Part shown: in pieces, positions 1-9,442 of the stretch
Position numbering within the stretch: position 1 is the stretch's first letter
How the letters are laid out: every line of letters starts with the position of its first letter
NCBI RefSeq assembly: GCF_000215935.2
Contig: NZ_AFNU02000002.1
Location: 310,001-374,000, forward strand
Direction of reading: 5' to 3'
DNA from: Haloplasma contractile SSD-17B
GTDB lineage: Bacteria; Bacillota_I; Bacilli_A; Haloplasmatales; Haloplasmataceae
Length of the DNA: 64,000 nt
Notes under the pieces: model-generated
The model's input: only the letters and a program-made list of their open reading frames with translations
Told to the model about the DNA's origin: nothing
Databases searched by the model: none
Made by a program: the position numbers and the translations under genes

Positions 1-993
1 ACGGAGTGTTTGTTCTAACATAGAGAAATCAATCATACTCTTACCTTTTGATACACCAACTTCATTTAAAAACTTTAATATTGCATCCTTTGTATATCCT
101 CTTCTCCTTAACCCTTGCAAAGTTGCTAAACGAGGGTCATCCCACCCATCTACAATTTTATGTTCCACAAGTGTTCGTAGATGTCGTTTGCTCGTTACAA
201 CACCCGTTAAATTAACGCGACCAAATTCAATTTGTTTTGGTAGTGGTGGCTTCAAGTCTAACTCGTTAATAACCCAGTCGTATAATGGTTTATTATTTAT
301 AAATTCAAACGAACACAGTGAATGGCTAATTCCCTCTATATAATCTTGTATTGGATGAGCGTAGTCATACAGTGGATAAATACACCAGTCAGTCCCTGTA
401 CGATAGTGTGGTGTATAGGATATGCGATAAATGACAGGATCTCTTAAACTCATGTTAGGACTTTCCATATCTATTTTCGCTCTTAAGATTCGTTCACCTT
501 CTTTGAAATGACCTTCTTTCATCTTGAAAAACAGATCAAGATTTTCTTCTATTGAGCGATTTCGATAAGGACTATTTCTTCCCTTTGATGTCAGGGTTCC
601 TCTATACTCTCTTATTTCACCTGAACTTAAATCACATACATATGCGCTCCCTTTTTTAATTAAGTAAACAGCATAGTCAAACAGTTGATCACTATAATCA
701 GACCCAAAGAACAACCTATCTTCAAAATCAAATCCGAGCCACTTCATATCTTCAATAATTGCATTCACATATTCATAGTCTTCCTTTTTAGGATTCGTAT
801 CGTCAAAACGAAGATTAAATTTCCCACCTAGTTTCTTAGCCATTTGATAACTAGTATTTATTGCAAAAGCACTACCTATATGAAGATAACCATTTGGTTC
901 AGGTGGAAATCGGGTATGAATTTCTTCATATACTCCATCATCTAGGTCAGCTTTAGCTAATCGTTCTAAATAGTTTACATTAATATCTATCAT
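1..993 (-). CDS. glnS: Glutaminyl-tRNA synthetase, 3' end cut off by window edge
   Basis: Class I aminoacyl-tRNA synthetase that charges tRNA-Gln with glutamine in the cytoplasm. The reading frame starts at the ATG at 993-991 behind a GGAGGT ribosome site (1001-1006) and runs 331 codons off the left edge, so the C-terminal anticodon-binding barrels are missing. Early residues contain PPEPNGYLHIGSA, the HIGH-type ATP signature of GlnRS/GluRS; the PEPNGYLHIG form is typical of GlnRS. The KMSKS-type loop appears later as VTSKRHL. The upstream T-box leader, whose candidate specifier is the Gln codon CAA, independently supports glutamine specificity. The identification as GlnRS rather than GluRS rests on these two points. 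Confidence 0.93.
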   Translation of the reverse strand, partial: MIDINVNYLERLAKADLDDGVYEEIHTRFPPEPNGYLHIGSAFAINTSYQMAKKLGGKFNLRFDDTNPKKEDYEYVNAIIEDMKWLGFDFEDRLFFGSDYSDQLFDYAVYLIKKGSAYVCDLSSGEIREYRGTLTSKGRNSPYRNRSIEENLDLFFKMKEGHFKEGERILRAKIDMESPNMSLRDPVIYRISYTPHYRTGTDWCIYPLYDYAHPIQDYIEGISHSLCSFEFINNKPLYDWVINELDLKPPLPKQIEFGRVNLTGVVTSKRHLRTLVEHKIVDGWDDPRLATLQGLRRRGYTKDAILKFLNEVGVSKGKSMIDFSMLEQTLR

Positions 994-1149
994 GTGTGAT
1001 ACCTCCATTTTTTATTTTACTTCAAACTTCAAAATCAAGCTAAATGCACTGGTAAATTTGAAGTGAATTATAATTCTTAAGGTTTACAATTGCCCCATAA
1101 AAATCACATCCTTATTTTTTATAACTTCTTTGCACTAACTTTATAAAAA

Positions 1150-1440
1150 CAAAAAAACCCTCATCCTTAAGACGTATATGCCTTAGGGACGAGAGTTATC
1201 ATCGTGGTACCACCCATTTTTATTAATATGTCACCATATTAACCTTTTCAGGTACTTGTTATAAACAGATACCCTAGTTCTTTAACGTGAACAAACGTCA
1301 TAGCATCACTCTTTAGATAAAGAGATCCGTATGAAGCTCAGAGGCTTGTTTCAATAAGTCCTACTTTACTCCTTTTCAGCACCCGGAGCTCTCTTTAAAA
1401 GATTGTACTTACCTACTCTTCTCATCAACGCTATTTGTAA
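1150..1440 (-). promoter_or_regulatory. T-box leader of glnS (tRNA-Gln sensing antitermination)
   Basis: Read on the minus strand, the region carries the conserved T-box antiterminator core GGTGGTACCACG (1203-1214). It is followed by a terminator stem (arms near 1181-1193 and 1159-1171) and a run of seven T (1151-1157). Upstream lie Stem I elements: an AGTAGG-like K-turn, a GAGAGCTCCGGG apical arm and the CCTCTGAGC closing arm. The triplet just before that closing arm, at 1346-1348, reads CAA, a Gln codon in the usual specifier position. Uncharged tRNA-Gln is expected to pair with it and stabilise the antiterminator, allowing glnS transcription. Confidence 0.92.
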
Positions 1441-1580
1441 TTTTATATTTGTTTTTATTTATTATATACATTATAGTGATACACAATACCAAAGTCAATA
1501 CATTATTCATATAGACATTATAATTTATATACTACCTATTTAATATATTCCTTATTTTAAAAGCACTTTTGAATAATGAA

Positions 1581-2528
1581 TTAATTTAAGTTGAAGAAAT
1601 TTGCAGGATTTTTAGTTAAAATTTTATTGATTACCGTTTTAGATACACCACGTTGTTCACAGTAGGACATGAAATCGGTCAGTATACTTGTACAGGGATT
1701 CATTAAACCTTTTTCATTAATCTCCTCTAAGAAATCATAATCCTGAGATAATAAAATTTTATGTGTATAATTGTTCTGAATAAGTTCATTTAACACCATA
1801 AAATACCGTTTATAGTTCTCTGGCCTAATCTGGTCTAAACCTAACCATATTCCCTTTTTCATTGCGTAATGTATCACTTCTAAATTAGGTTCATCTTCGT
1901 GAGCGATGTGAGCCCAGAGAAAGCGATCATAATTTGCATGTTCATCCTCTATTATTTTAAAGGCAACTTGGGCTGTTTCAGCTTCTAATAGATGGCAATG
2001 AACGGGTAACCCCGTTTGTTTACTTGCCCGTATAGCTGCACGTAATATTTTTTCATCAGTAGGTTCCAAAACACCTGGACCACAATCATCGCCTAACAAT
2101 ACTTTTATCTGGTTAGGTTTTATCACTACATCACCAATGATGTCTAAGCCTTCTTTAAAATCTCTCACCCAAAGACTTACTAATTCATCTGGATTAAACG
2201 TTTTATGCACCTCATAGACACTTCTAGTGAACGGAAGTCCTGTGCTAGCAATCATATGAATTCCTGTTGCATCGGATAGTTTTTTCATAAGTAGTAAATT
2301 TTGACCACCTCTAGGTGGCGATGCCTCTACAATCGCTCTACACCCTAATTCGTACAGTCTATTAAATAAGGGTAGTATTTTTTGAAAGGCAGCCTCAGTA
2401 TAATGTTGATCATAGGTTTTATAAAAGTAGTTAAATGTTGCATATCGAGAATCCCAAGCTAAATGTTCATGAGATAAACATAATCCTAATTCTTCTTTTT
2501 CTATCACGCCATTTACCGTATAAATCAT
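1581..2528 (-). CDS. Phosphotriesterase-family metal-dependent hydrolase
   Basis: A 315-residue amidohydrolase-superfamily TIM barrel of the phosphotriesterase/PHP family. Visible binuclear-metal ligands are H20 and H22 (SHEHL), a Lys in the IKVLLG segment near residue 142 that could be the bridging carboxylated lysine, His residues in VHCHL (near 177) and WAHIAHED (near 208), and the Asp of LSQDYDF near 266. Substrate cannot be read from sequence; characterised relatives include lactonases and esterases. It is cytoplasmic, with no signal peptide. It stands alone between the glnS leader and a beta-lactamase-fold gene transcribed in the same direction about 130 bases upstream. Confidence 0.82.
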   Translation of the reverse strand: MIYTVNGVIEKEELGLCLSHEHLAWDSRYATFNYFYKTYDQHYTEAAFQKILPLFNRLYELGCRAIVEASPPRGGQNLLLMKKLSDATGIHMIASTGLPFTRSVYEVHKTFNPDELVSLWVRDFKEGLDIIGDVVIKPNQIKVLLGDDCGPGVLEPTDEKILRAAIRASKQTGLPVHCHLLEAETAQVAFKIIEDEHANYDRFLWAHIAHEDEPNLEVIHYAMKKGIWLGLDQIRPENYKRYFMVLNELIQNNYTHKILLSQDYDFLEEINEKGLMNPCTSILTDFMSYCEQRGVSKTVINKILTKNPANFFNLN

Positions 2529-2665
2529 ACTCTCACCTCTACATTCAATACGTTATTAAGGAAAAATACTCCTACAAAGTCTGTAGGTTAATATAATAAA
2601 ATGAAATCAATCTTGTCAGTTACTATCCTCAACATGTACTAACAATTAGTGCCTAATTTGATTTA

Positions 2666-4234
2666 CTATACCGCAGTAAATATGATTGATTTTACTCTTC
2701 CACCTATTAGCTCAAATCCTTTAATTTCATTTTTTTCCAGGATTATTTTAAATGTTGCCCCATTTTCATTGACAAACGTATGTTGCTTTAACTCATAAAG
2801 TAATGACTTACCGTTTCTGCCATGAGTCAGATATAAAAGTCCATCTTCTTTAGTAATAGTATAAGTTGTTGCGAGTTCTTTGCTTTCATATTGACCCTCA
2901 TATATACAACCCTCTAACTCTTCCTTATATGGTTGTAATTTTTTTAGATCAAATAGTTGCTCATTAATCTTCAGGCAACACTTCTCTCCAAAAAATAACT
3001 CCCAGTCATTAGACAGTTTATAACAATTCCCTAATTGATGATAAAGCGGAATTTTACCATATTGATTAACTTCATAGAGGTTTCCATCTAAAGCACTGAA
3101 CTTAAATGTAATTCGGTAACCATTTAAGTCCACCATATAAAAACCGGGAACTGAGTTGTAATCAAGGTCCTCTCTATAATATGCTTCATCAGGACCAAAT
3201 TTACATTCCTCTTTCTTATTTTCAAATCCTAAAACAATGTTTGCAATCTGATAAGCTGCTTTATTTAGTGGAATATTTGTTGTATTAGAAAAAATGATTA
3301 TATCTAGGTCATCTTCTATAAATCTAAAAATCTGACTTCTAAACGCTGCATCTGAACCACCATGTTCAATATATGGATGACCTTGATGATCACCAACCAT
3401 CAATCCTCCTGCGTAAACACTCTTTTTTCCATCCTTTAACTCAGGCGTTTCAAGCATCGCATTAATTGTTTCACTAGTACAAATAGTTGGTTTCTTAAAC
3501 TGTTCCATCCATTTTAAAAAGTCATCAGCAGTTGTATTGAGAGAAGTCGCTCCATATGTACCATAGTTTAGTACTTTTCTAATTAGTTGTCCTGTACCTA
3601 CCTCAGAATAAGAATCGGCTCTGTTCTTAACAATTTTCCAATACGCAACCTTGAACTGTGTCTGATTCATTTCTAAAGGCTTAAAAATTCTTTGTCTAGC
3701 AAACTGATCAAATTTTTGACCTGACACTCTCTCTACAACCTCAGCTAACAATGTAAAATTTGAATTACTATACATGTATTGTGAAAGCGGCTCAAAATTC
3801 AGTGTTTTCTGTCTACCAATCATTGACAATGCATCCTCTTGTGTAATTGTATCCCTAAGTCGAACGCCTGATAAACTAAGCAACTCCCACTGATCCCGTA
3901 TCCCACTCACATTATTCATCATATTACGAATGGTCACAGGCTCATTAAATTGAATGAGATCAGGTAAATACTTCCTTACATCATCATCAATATCTATAGT
4001 ACCCTCCTCAGCTAATAACAAAATACTCATCACCGTGATCTGCTTAGATACTGATGCTACATGAAATACTGTGTCATCTTGAACAGGGACTTGATGTTCA
4101 AGATTTGCAAAGCCAAAGTTTTTACTATAAATGATTTCTCCTTTCTTTCTAACACGAATCTGTCCTCCCGGACATACCCCCTCTGTCCACCTTGAAAAAA
4201 TTGCATCTATTCTTTTTTCTATACATTTTTCCAA
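2666..4234 (-). CDS. Serine hydrolase of the beta-lactamase/penicillin-binding fold
   Basis: 522 residues. The N-terminal ~340 residues form a class C-like serine hydrolase domain: nucleophile motif SVSK (S61, K64), a Tyr-Ser-Asn motif in YMYSNSN near residue 154, and an HGG motif near 292 in place of KTG. No signal peptide or membrane segment is seen, so it is probably cytoplasmic, unlike true beta-lactamases. A ~180-residue beta-rich C-terminal part follows, as in many D-aminopeptidase or esterase-like members. Substrate is unknown; peptidase, esterase or amidase activity are all possible. The family call is firm, the function is not. Confidence 0.82.
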   Translation of the reverse strand: MEKCIEKRIDAIFSRWTEGVCPGGQIRVRKKGEIIYSKNFGFANLEHQVPVQDDTVFHVASVSKQITVMSILLLAEEGTIDIDDDVRKYLPDLIQFNEPVTIRNMMNNVSGIRDQWELLSLSGVRLRDTITQEDALSMIGRQKTLNFEPLSQYMYSNSNFTLLAEVVERVSGQKFDQFARQRIFKPLEMNQTQFKVAYWKIVKNRADSYSEVGTGQLIRKVLNYGTYGATSLNTTADDFLKWMEQFKKPTICTSETINAMLETPELKDGKKSVYAGGLMVGDHQGHPYIEHGGSDAAFRSQIFRFIEDDLDIIIFSNTTNIPLNKAAYQIANIVLGFENKKEECKFGPDEAYYREDLDYNSVPGFYMVDLNGYRITFKFSALDGNLYEVNQYGKIPLYHQLGNCYKLSNDWELFFGEKCCLKINEQLFDLKKLQPYKEELEGCIYEGQYESKELATTYTITKEDGLLYLTHGRNGKSLLYELKQHTFVNENGATFKIILEKNEIKGFELIGGRVKSIIFTAV

Positions 4235-4364
4235 TTGAAAATCCCCTCTCTATTTAACACTTGATTAATATTATACTATAGCAACCCAACTTTTCCAATA
4301 TTTTACATATATAAAATTAAATGCTATCATTAAACAAATATTAGTTAAAATTGGAGGCTATTAC

Positions 4365-4826
4365 ATGATCTTTAGAAAGGCAAGTACAAAAGACTTACCT
4401 AGTCTTGCAGAACTTAGGTGGGATTTTCATTTTGAAGACCACCAACCGGAACCTAAAGTATCAAAAGAAGTATTTATAAATGAGTTTACAGAATATCTAG
4501 AAAATAGCTTAAATACAGGTAAGTGGACAGTCTTTATTGCAGAAGATAATGGTTTCATTATATCTCATATCTATATTAGAAAAATTGACAAAGTTCCCAA
4601 ACCAGGATCCATACATAGGGAATATGGGTATGTTACTAACGTCTACACAAAACCAGCCTATCGAAATCAAGGTATTGGTAATAAACTAATTCAGCGTGTA
4701 CGTAATTTTGCAGGTTCCGAACATTTTGAATTTTTAATTGTTTGGCCTAGTAACAGAGCCATTAATTTTTACGAAAAAGCTGGATTTAAAATACACAATG
4801 AAATAATGGAATTTCGATTTGATTAA
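4365..4826 (+). CDS. GNAT-family N-acetyltransferase
   Basis: 153 residues. A good ribosome site (TTGGAGG) lies 7 bases before the ATG. The acetyl-CoA-binding motif A is visible as VYTKPAYRNQGIGNKLI near residues 91-107, followed by FYEKAGF near residue 138, the usual GNAT C-terminal signature. The acceptor is unknown. It is divergently transcribed from the beta-lactamase-fold gene, with about 130 AT-rich bases between them for two promoters. Confidence 0.88.
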   Translation: MIFRKASTKDLPSLAELRWDFHFEDHQPEPKVSKEVFINEFTEYLENSLNTGKWTVFIAEDNGFIISHIYIRKIDKVPKPGSIHREYGYVTNVYTKPAYRNQGIGNKLIQRVRNFAGSEHFEFLIVWPSNRAINFYEKAGFKIHNEIMEFRFD

Positions 4827-5007
4827 ATAACACATAGTAGACTTAAATACCCTGTTTTTTCATATTTGCTAATAATTATTATTCATAAAGTTACATTTTT
4901 AACCAAAAGTTAAGGCATAATATGAAAATACATGTTAAAATTTGAAATGGTGCAAAAACTAATATAAATAAAACATACCTGAGCAGGACTTTAATGAGGT
5001 GAGAATG

Positions 5008-5862
5008 ATGAGTAACGAAGTTATATATAAAGAAATTAAAAGAATTTTAAATCAATATGGAGTTAATATCCAACCAGTAGATTTGAAAGAGCTTTTTTTG
5101 CTTGATCTATTTGCAAACAAAGATACTTTATATAGGTATGCGTGGATTGGCGACAAGGTAATTGATATGGTGCTTGCAATTTATTCACCCAAACTATTTA
5201 ATGAGGAATATACTAATAATCAGTTAAGTAGAATGTCAAAAGACTATTGCACGAACAATCACTTTGAATATCAATTGAAAAAGATGGGCCTGGTAAAGTA
5301 TATTAAGACAACCAATTTAAAGGATATCGAAACGGTTTTTGAAGCATTAATCTATATCATCTACCGAGACGGAAATGAACAGGCTGTACTTAACTTTTTA
5401 AACAAGATCGACTTTTTTAAAAAAGAAGAATTTACGATTGAAATATTGAAATTGGACGACACCTTTACACGCTACTTAGTGGATGCTATAGAGGATATTG
5501 AATCAATTCTTCAACATGTTAAATATGAGAACTCAGTCAAAAAGTTTCAAATTATATTTAGCATCTATAAAAAAACGATTGAGCTAGCATTTTATAAATT
5601 TATTTCTAAAGATATTGAACGATTCGAATTTAAGGAAATGTTTGAAAGTGTTGTTCGAAATATAGGATTAGGAAGTAATTTAAAAAAGAGAAATATTTAT
5701 TTTATATTAGAAATTGGTGAAATTATAGAACGGTTAAGTAATGGGATTAATAAAAATGAAAAAAGACTTGAAATGTTTATCGAACCAGATAAGATACAGG
5801 TATATGTTGAAAAAATAATACTTCCTGTTCTAGTTCAAATGAAATCACTAACGAAACAGTAA
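5008..5862 (+). CDS. RNase III-like protein with incomplete catalytic site
   Basis: 285 residues from the ATG at 5008. The open frame extends to a GTG at 4999, but that overlaps the GAGGTGA ribosome site (4996-5002), and spacing favours 5008. Residues ~25-125 resemble the RNase III endonuclease domain: YRYAWIGDKVID (residues 42-53) matches the signature ERLEFLGDAVLD, and VFEALIYIIY (110-119) matches the second acidic motif. Of the four metal-binding acids only D49 and E112 remain; the first two signature Glu are Tyr and Ala, and the Asp before VFEA is Thr. There is no double-stranded RNA-binding domain; a helical, Lys/Glu-rich C-terminal half of ~150 residues takes its place. Nuclease activity is doubtful. 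Confidence 0.6.
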   Translation: MSNEVIYKEIKRILNQYGVNIQPVDLKELFLLDLFANKDTLYRYAWIGDKVIDMVLAIYSPKLFNEEYTNNQLSRMSKDYCTNNHFEYQLKKMGLVKYIKTTNLKDIETVFEALIYIIYRDGNEQAVLNFLNKIDFFKKEEFTIEILKLDDTFTRYLVDAIEDIESILQHVKYENSVKKFQIIFSIYKKTIELAFYKFISKDIERFEFKEMFESVVRNIGLGSNLKKRNIYFILEIGEIIERLSNGINKNEKRLEMFIEPDKIQVYVEKIILPVLVQMKSLTKQ

Positions 5863-5894
5863 TACATCTCAAAACACAATAAGTAAAACATAGA

Positions 5895-5932
5895 AAACCT
5901 CCTGTAGATTAAATTCTACAGGAGGTTTTTAC
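5895..5932 (+). terminator. Rho-independent terminator after RNase III-like gene
   Basis: Near-perfect 15-base arms (AAAACCTCCTGTAGA at 5895-5909, complement at 5916-5930), followed by T residues. It lies 32 bases after the stop codon. Confidence 0.9.
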
Positions 5933-5934
5933 TT

Positions 5935-6255
5935 GTCATTATTCTCTATCAAATTATATAGCCTTTTACTCAACTCTACAAATTCCAATACCAAATAGTT
6001 TTCTAGTAGCAAAATATACAAACATTACTACTAATCTATTGCTAAACCCTTCTCACTAAATCCAACCACCTATGAGTATTAAAGGACTAGTTAAACACTT
6101 TTAGGTGCTATAGATAACACTTCACAGTCTCAAAATAATATTTATATCCATCGATTAAACCATTTCTAATAAATGTGATTTATAACTTTTTTATAAGTTG
6201 GTAGAACATAATTGTTTAAACAATTTAAAAAACGCTCAAAATATAAGCAATAAAA
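5935..6255. other. Intergenic, no gene seen
   Basis: About 320 AT-rich bases between a terminator and the next ribosome site. No open frame with coding character and no convincing RNA structure were seen. It presumably holds the promoter of the small membrane protein that follows. Confidence 0.5.
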
Positions 6256-6271
6256 TATAGGAGATGATTTT

Positions 6272-6655
6272 ATGAAACTTTATTATTCAATTCATTTTTT
6301 TATAGCAGCACTAATTCAATTATTAGTGATTCTAATTGCAGAGTTATTGACTTTCACACGTCTAAACATTAATTTTTCTTTGTTTAATATCATCGTATTT
6401 TTATTTATGGGTCAAGTCTGTGGCTATGCACTACTATGGGTATATCAAAACTTAAAATTAGATAAAATTGCTACTGTTACTATTATATTAATATTCACAT
6501 TAATAAACTGGAGTTTATTTACCTCTATAAATGTGATGATCAATCAATTAGAAAACCCCTTCACTGTCGGTTTTCTTTCCATCATTATTCCTTTTATTGC
6601 ATTTTTAGTCTATGGTGCGTATATAACTTTTGTAATAAGAGACAGACACAATTAA
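6272..6655 (+). CDS. Small four-helix membrane protein, unknown function
   Basis: 127 residues with an AGGAGA ribosome site 8 bases before the ATG. Four hydrophobic segments are evident: residues ~5-27, 36-60, 66-88 and 98-122. There are short polar loops and a basic C terminus (IRDRHN). It resembles in size and layout the small four-helix proteins often encoded with LytTR regulators, but no such regulator is adjacent and no family could be assigned. Single-gene unit closed by a terminator. Confidence 0.75.
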   Translation: MKLYYSIHFFIAALIQLLVILIAELLTFTRLNINFSLFNIIVFLFMGQVCGYALLWVYQNLKLDKIATVTIILIFTLINWSLFTSINVMINQLENPFTVGFLSIIIPFIAFLVYGAYITFVIRDRHN

Positions 6656-6684
6656 GGAAGACCTTAGACTTAATAAAATAGATT

Positions 6685-6726
6685 AACAGAGTGCCTAGTG
6701 TGTTATGTGGAACTCTGTTTTTTTAT
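6685..6726 (+). terminator. Terminator after small membrane protein
   Basis: Arms AACAGAGT (6685-6692) and ACTCTGTT (6712-6719), with a run of T continuing to 6725. Confidence 0.8.
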
Positions 6727-6978
6727 TTGCTATTGTTATTTAACCCCGAATAACAGTATCTTTTAATTTCATTTATCTGTTAATTGATCATTAAATTTGA
6801 AAATAACAATTCATATTAATCCGACTCTTATTAACTAAGTGATCATTAGATATAAAGTAAAGTTTTTCTTATTCGATTCTTATTTTGTTATTAAAAAATA
6901 GTAATGAGTTCCTTTATCAACCATTAAATCTTAATAAAAATCATATAATTTATTAAGTGAAGAGAAAGGAGCTTATCA

Positions 6979-7809
6979 ATGAACAGTAAATTATTAAATC
7001 CTTGAAATGAACACTCATTTTGGTTAGAAGTTTTAGAAGACCATGCTTACTTTGTGAGAGATCACTTATCTCCTGCTGAATACCAGTCAGTCAATACTGC
7101 AAATAACTTTATTCAACTGTTTAAGTCTTACCGATTGAAGTTAAACCAAATCTCTCCTACATCTGGTGTATCGTCACACGAATTAATCTCTTTTTCAAAA
7201 GAAGTTTGGCCAGTAGTTAATAACTATTTTGAGTTTGAACGCGATATTCTATCAAATCGGATTCTAAATAATGTGAATATAAACTTAACTCCCTCGTTTA
7301 TGAGTGGGACATTATCTGAGAACTTAGAATATATTCGAATTCTAAACTACTATATGAATGGTAACGACTACCCTGAAATGCCACTTATTGATCTACTGGA
7401 TTTATGGATTCAAGATCAGGTTGGTCATGCAGTATTACTTTACAATGTGCTTGATCCAGTCGAGATTAAAATAAGAACTATGGTTGACTCAATCATAACA
7501 ATCCTTCGCGGCTATATACTACAGATACGTAAATTCAAAATTACAGGCAACTATTCACCATCTATAGAACTACGTATAAAACGTCTTGCAGTTCAGGTCT
7601 TTGAAGAAATCATGAAGTTTTATCAACTTGTAGAAAATACGATAGCTTTATATAAATCGGATGAATTACTGTCTAGAACTACCTTACGCTTCTTAGAGCA
7701 TCACATACCGGAAACGTGTTACTTTTTGAATAAACTAAGTGAGTATGCCGGGGAAATTAAACCTCAAATTGAAGATTGTCCATTAAGTAAACCGTCATTT
7801 AATATATAA
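6979..7809 (+). pseudogene. DUF2935-like gene interrupted by an in-frame TGA at codon 9
   Basis: A ribosome site (AAAGGAG, 6965-6971) precedes an ATG at 6979, but codon 9 (7003-7005) is TGA. The frame then continues without interruption for 267 codons. The residues right after the stop (NEHSFWLEVLEDHAYFVRDH) match the conserved start of DUF2935-type helical proteins, so they were clearly once translated. The longest ATG/GTG-initiated piece after the stop begins at a GTG at 7054 that has no ribosome site and would cut this motif. The body is an all-helical, probably metal-binding four-helix-bundle type protein with paired HH and EH residues. Options are nonsense mutation, sequencing error, or UGA read-through. 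Confidence 0.65.
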
Positions 7810-7867
7810 CTACCCTATGACCTTTCCTTTTCGTTGATGTATTCTTGCAAATATAGTACCTATTATA

Positions 7868-7921
7868 AAAATAAAGTAAAAACCGGTAGAGTTTATTTTC
7901 CATCGGTTTTTACTTTATTAT
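7868..7921. terminator. Bidirectional terminator between convergent genes
   Basis: Arms AATAAAGTAAAAACCGGT (from 7870) and the complementary segment ending at 7920, with A and T tracts on both sides. It serves the DUF2935-like gene and the AraC-type regulator. Confidence 0.85.
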
Positions 7922-7978
7922 CTTTAAAGAATTAGAAATTTATTTAGTTAGTCTATCACATATATTAACGCAACTCAT

Positions 7979-8875
7979 TTATACGTTTTCTAATTCTATA
8001 GGTAAATATAAATCCATACCTTCTGATGGTATGCAAAGATCATCAAATTTTAAATGTTCTTCCAACCACTGGTGACTACCGTATTTATATTTACTTACTT
8101 TTAACCAGCTCCATAAACGTCTCCAAGCATCTGTGATCACCTTGCTCTCGCCTCCATTAAAGACTAAGTTCTTCACACCACAAACTGCATATAGTCCACC
8201 CTGAACTGTTTTAGTCTTCACCTTAGAATCAGTTATGTTCAAATATTCCGGTATTGTTATCCATACTTCATATCCATAAACCTCATCTGTAATACATTCA
8301 GGGCTCGGATTATTAAAACCAAAGATTCTAATTCGATCCTTTTCAATGTCTAGTTGACTATTCTTTAACCAAGTATTCATCACTTTGAATGCTTGATATT
8401 CTGGATGTTTACCGTAAAAACAATAGTAGGCAACCTTCATTGGTTGTATTTCCTTTAACACTTTTATATCTGGGTATTCATCTAATGACTCAACATTTTC
8501 ACTTATGTCATAGTATTGGTCTAATAGATTAATTTGATCAAATGACCATTCCATATTTCTATCTCTAAATGTTGTTGGATTCACTCCTATGATTTGTTTA
8601 AAGGATTTGGTAAACGATGCATGATTACTAAAACCATATTTCATCGCTATATTTATAATCTTCTCATCCTTAGTTTTAATTTCAGTGACTGCGTTACTCA
8701 TTCTTCTCAACCGAATGTATTCTTTAACCGTATGACCAACTAAGGAAAAAAATAATCGGTAAAAGTTAGCAATCGACATATATGCTTCTTTAGATACTTG
8801 CTTTAAATCAAGTGACTGATCTAACCGATTTTCTATATAATGAATTGACTTCTGAATCCTTTCATAATAGTTCAT
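7979..8875 (-). CDS. AraC-family regulator with GyrI-like effector domain
   Basis: 298 residues. An N-terminal AraC/XylS double helix-turn-helix covers residues ~1-105; the typical second-helix signature appears as IAMKYGFSNHASFTKSFK. A C-terminal GyrI-like small-molecule-binding domain covers ~130-295. This is the Rob/BmrR-type architecture, usually a transcription activator of efflux or detoxification genes responding to hydrophobic or cationic ligands. The neighbours (GNAT, O-methyltransferase) are plausible but unproven targets. Starts at the ATG complementary to 8873-8875, preceded by a GAGGGT ribosome site. Confidence 0.88.
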   Translation of the reverse strand: MNYYERIQKSIHYIENRLDQSLDLKQVSKEAYMSIANFYRLFFSLVGHTVKEYIRLRRMSNAVTEIKTKDEKIINIAMKYGFSNHASFTKSFKQIIGVNPTTFRDRNMEWSFDQINLLDQYYDISENVESLDEYPDIKVLKEIQPMKVAYYCFYGKHPEYQAFKVMNTWLKNSQLDIEKDRIRIFGFNNPSPECITDEVYGYEVWITIPEYLNITDSKVKTKTVQGGLYAVCGVKNLVFNGGESKVITDAWRRLWSWLKVSKYKYGSHQWLEEHLKFDDLCIPSEGMDLYLPIELENV

Positions 8876-8950
8876 AACATACCCTCATTTCAGCTGTAAC
8901 TATAATCCTATTTTACTACATTAGAGACTCAATACCAATAACCCTAGAAT

Positions 8951-9442
8951 CTAATTACTCATTTCCTTTTCCAGGATATATAAGTCAAATCCACCTTGGT
9001 CCTTGATCTCTACTAACTTAAATCCACACTTATTAATATAATAGTTGTGGTTTCTTTTTGAAAATCCCGGTGTATCAGTTATCCATTTTTTTGTGTTAGA
9101 ATAATTTTTCTCTACAAGTTTCCATATTTCTGTTCCAATACCCTTATTTTCAAACTCAGGATCTAAAAATATATTCCCCAGATAATTATTACCATCATCT
9201 TTAATCCACAGTGTGATTGCTCCAATTAAATTACCTTTGTAGTATATGTTAAACGCGCTTGAATCTGCATGAAGACCCCACTTTCTCAAAAATTCTCCAT
9301 TATCATATCCAGGAGGACCTCCTTTGTCCTTCCCTAAGTGTATCTTAGTATCTTCATCAAATGCTCTTGTCATGATTGGTGATAATAATTCAATATCTTG
9401 TTCTGTCATTATACTGAATGATAGTTTATGATTTCCTTCCAA
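8951..9442 (-). CDS. GNAT-family N-acetyltransferase, TTG start
   Basis: The open frame extends to an ATG at 9466, but the strong ribosome site GAGGAGG lies inside it and is correctly spaced from a TTG at 9442, which is taken as the start (163 residues). Motif A is readable as IFLDPEFENKGIGTEIWK in the middle of the protein, followed by the NYYINKCGF signature near the end. The substrate is unknown. It lies about 75 bases upstream of the AraC-type gene in the same direction and may be cotranscribed. Confidence 0.83.
   Translation of the reverse strand: MEGNHKLSFSIMTEQDIELLSPIMTRAFDEDTKIHLGKDKGGPPGYDNGEFLRKWGLHADSSAFNIYYKGNLIGAITLWIKDDGNNYLGNIFLDPEFENKGIGTEIWKLVEKNYSNTKKWITDTPGFSKRNHNYYINKCGFKLVEIKDQGGFDLYILEKEMSN

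Noticed and set aside
2666-4234. True secreted beta-lactamase
   Set aside because: No signal peptide, HGG instead of KTG and an extra C-terminal domain point to a cytoplasmic serine hydrolase of unknown substrate.
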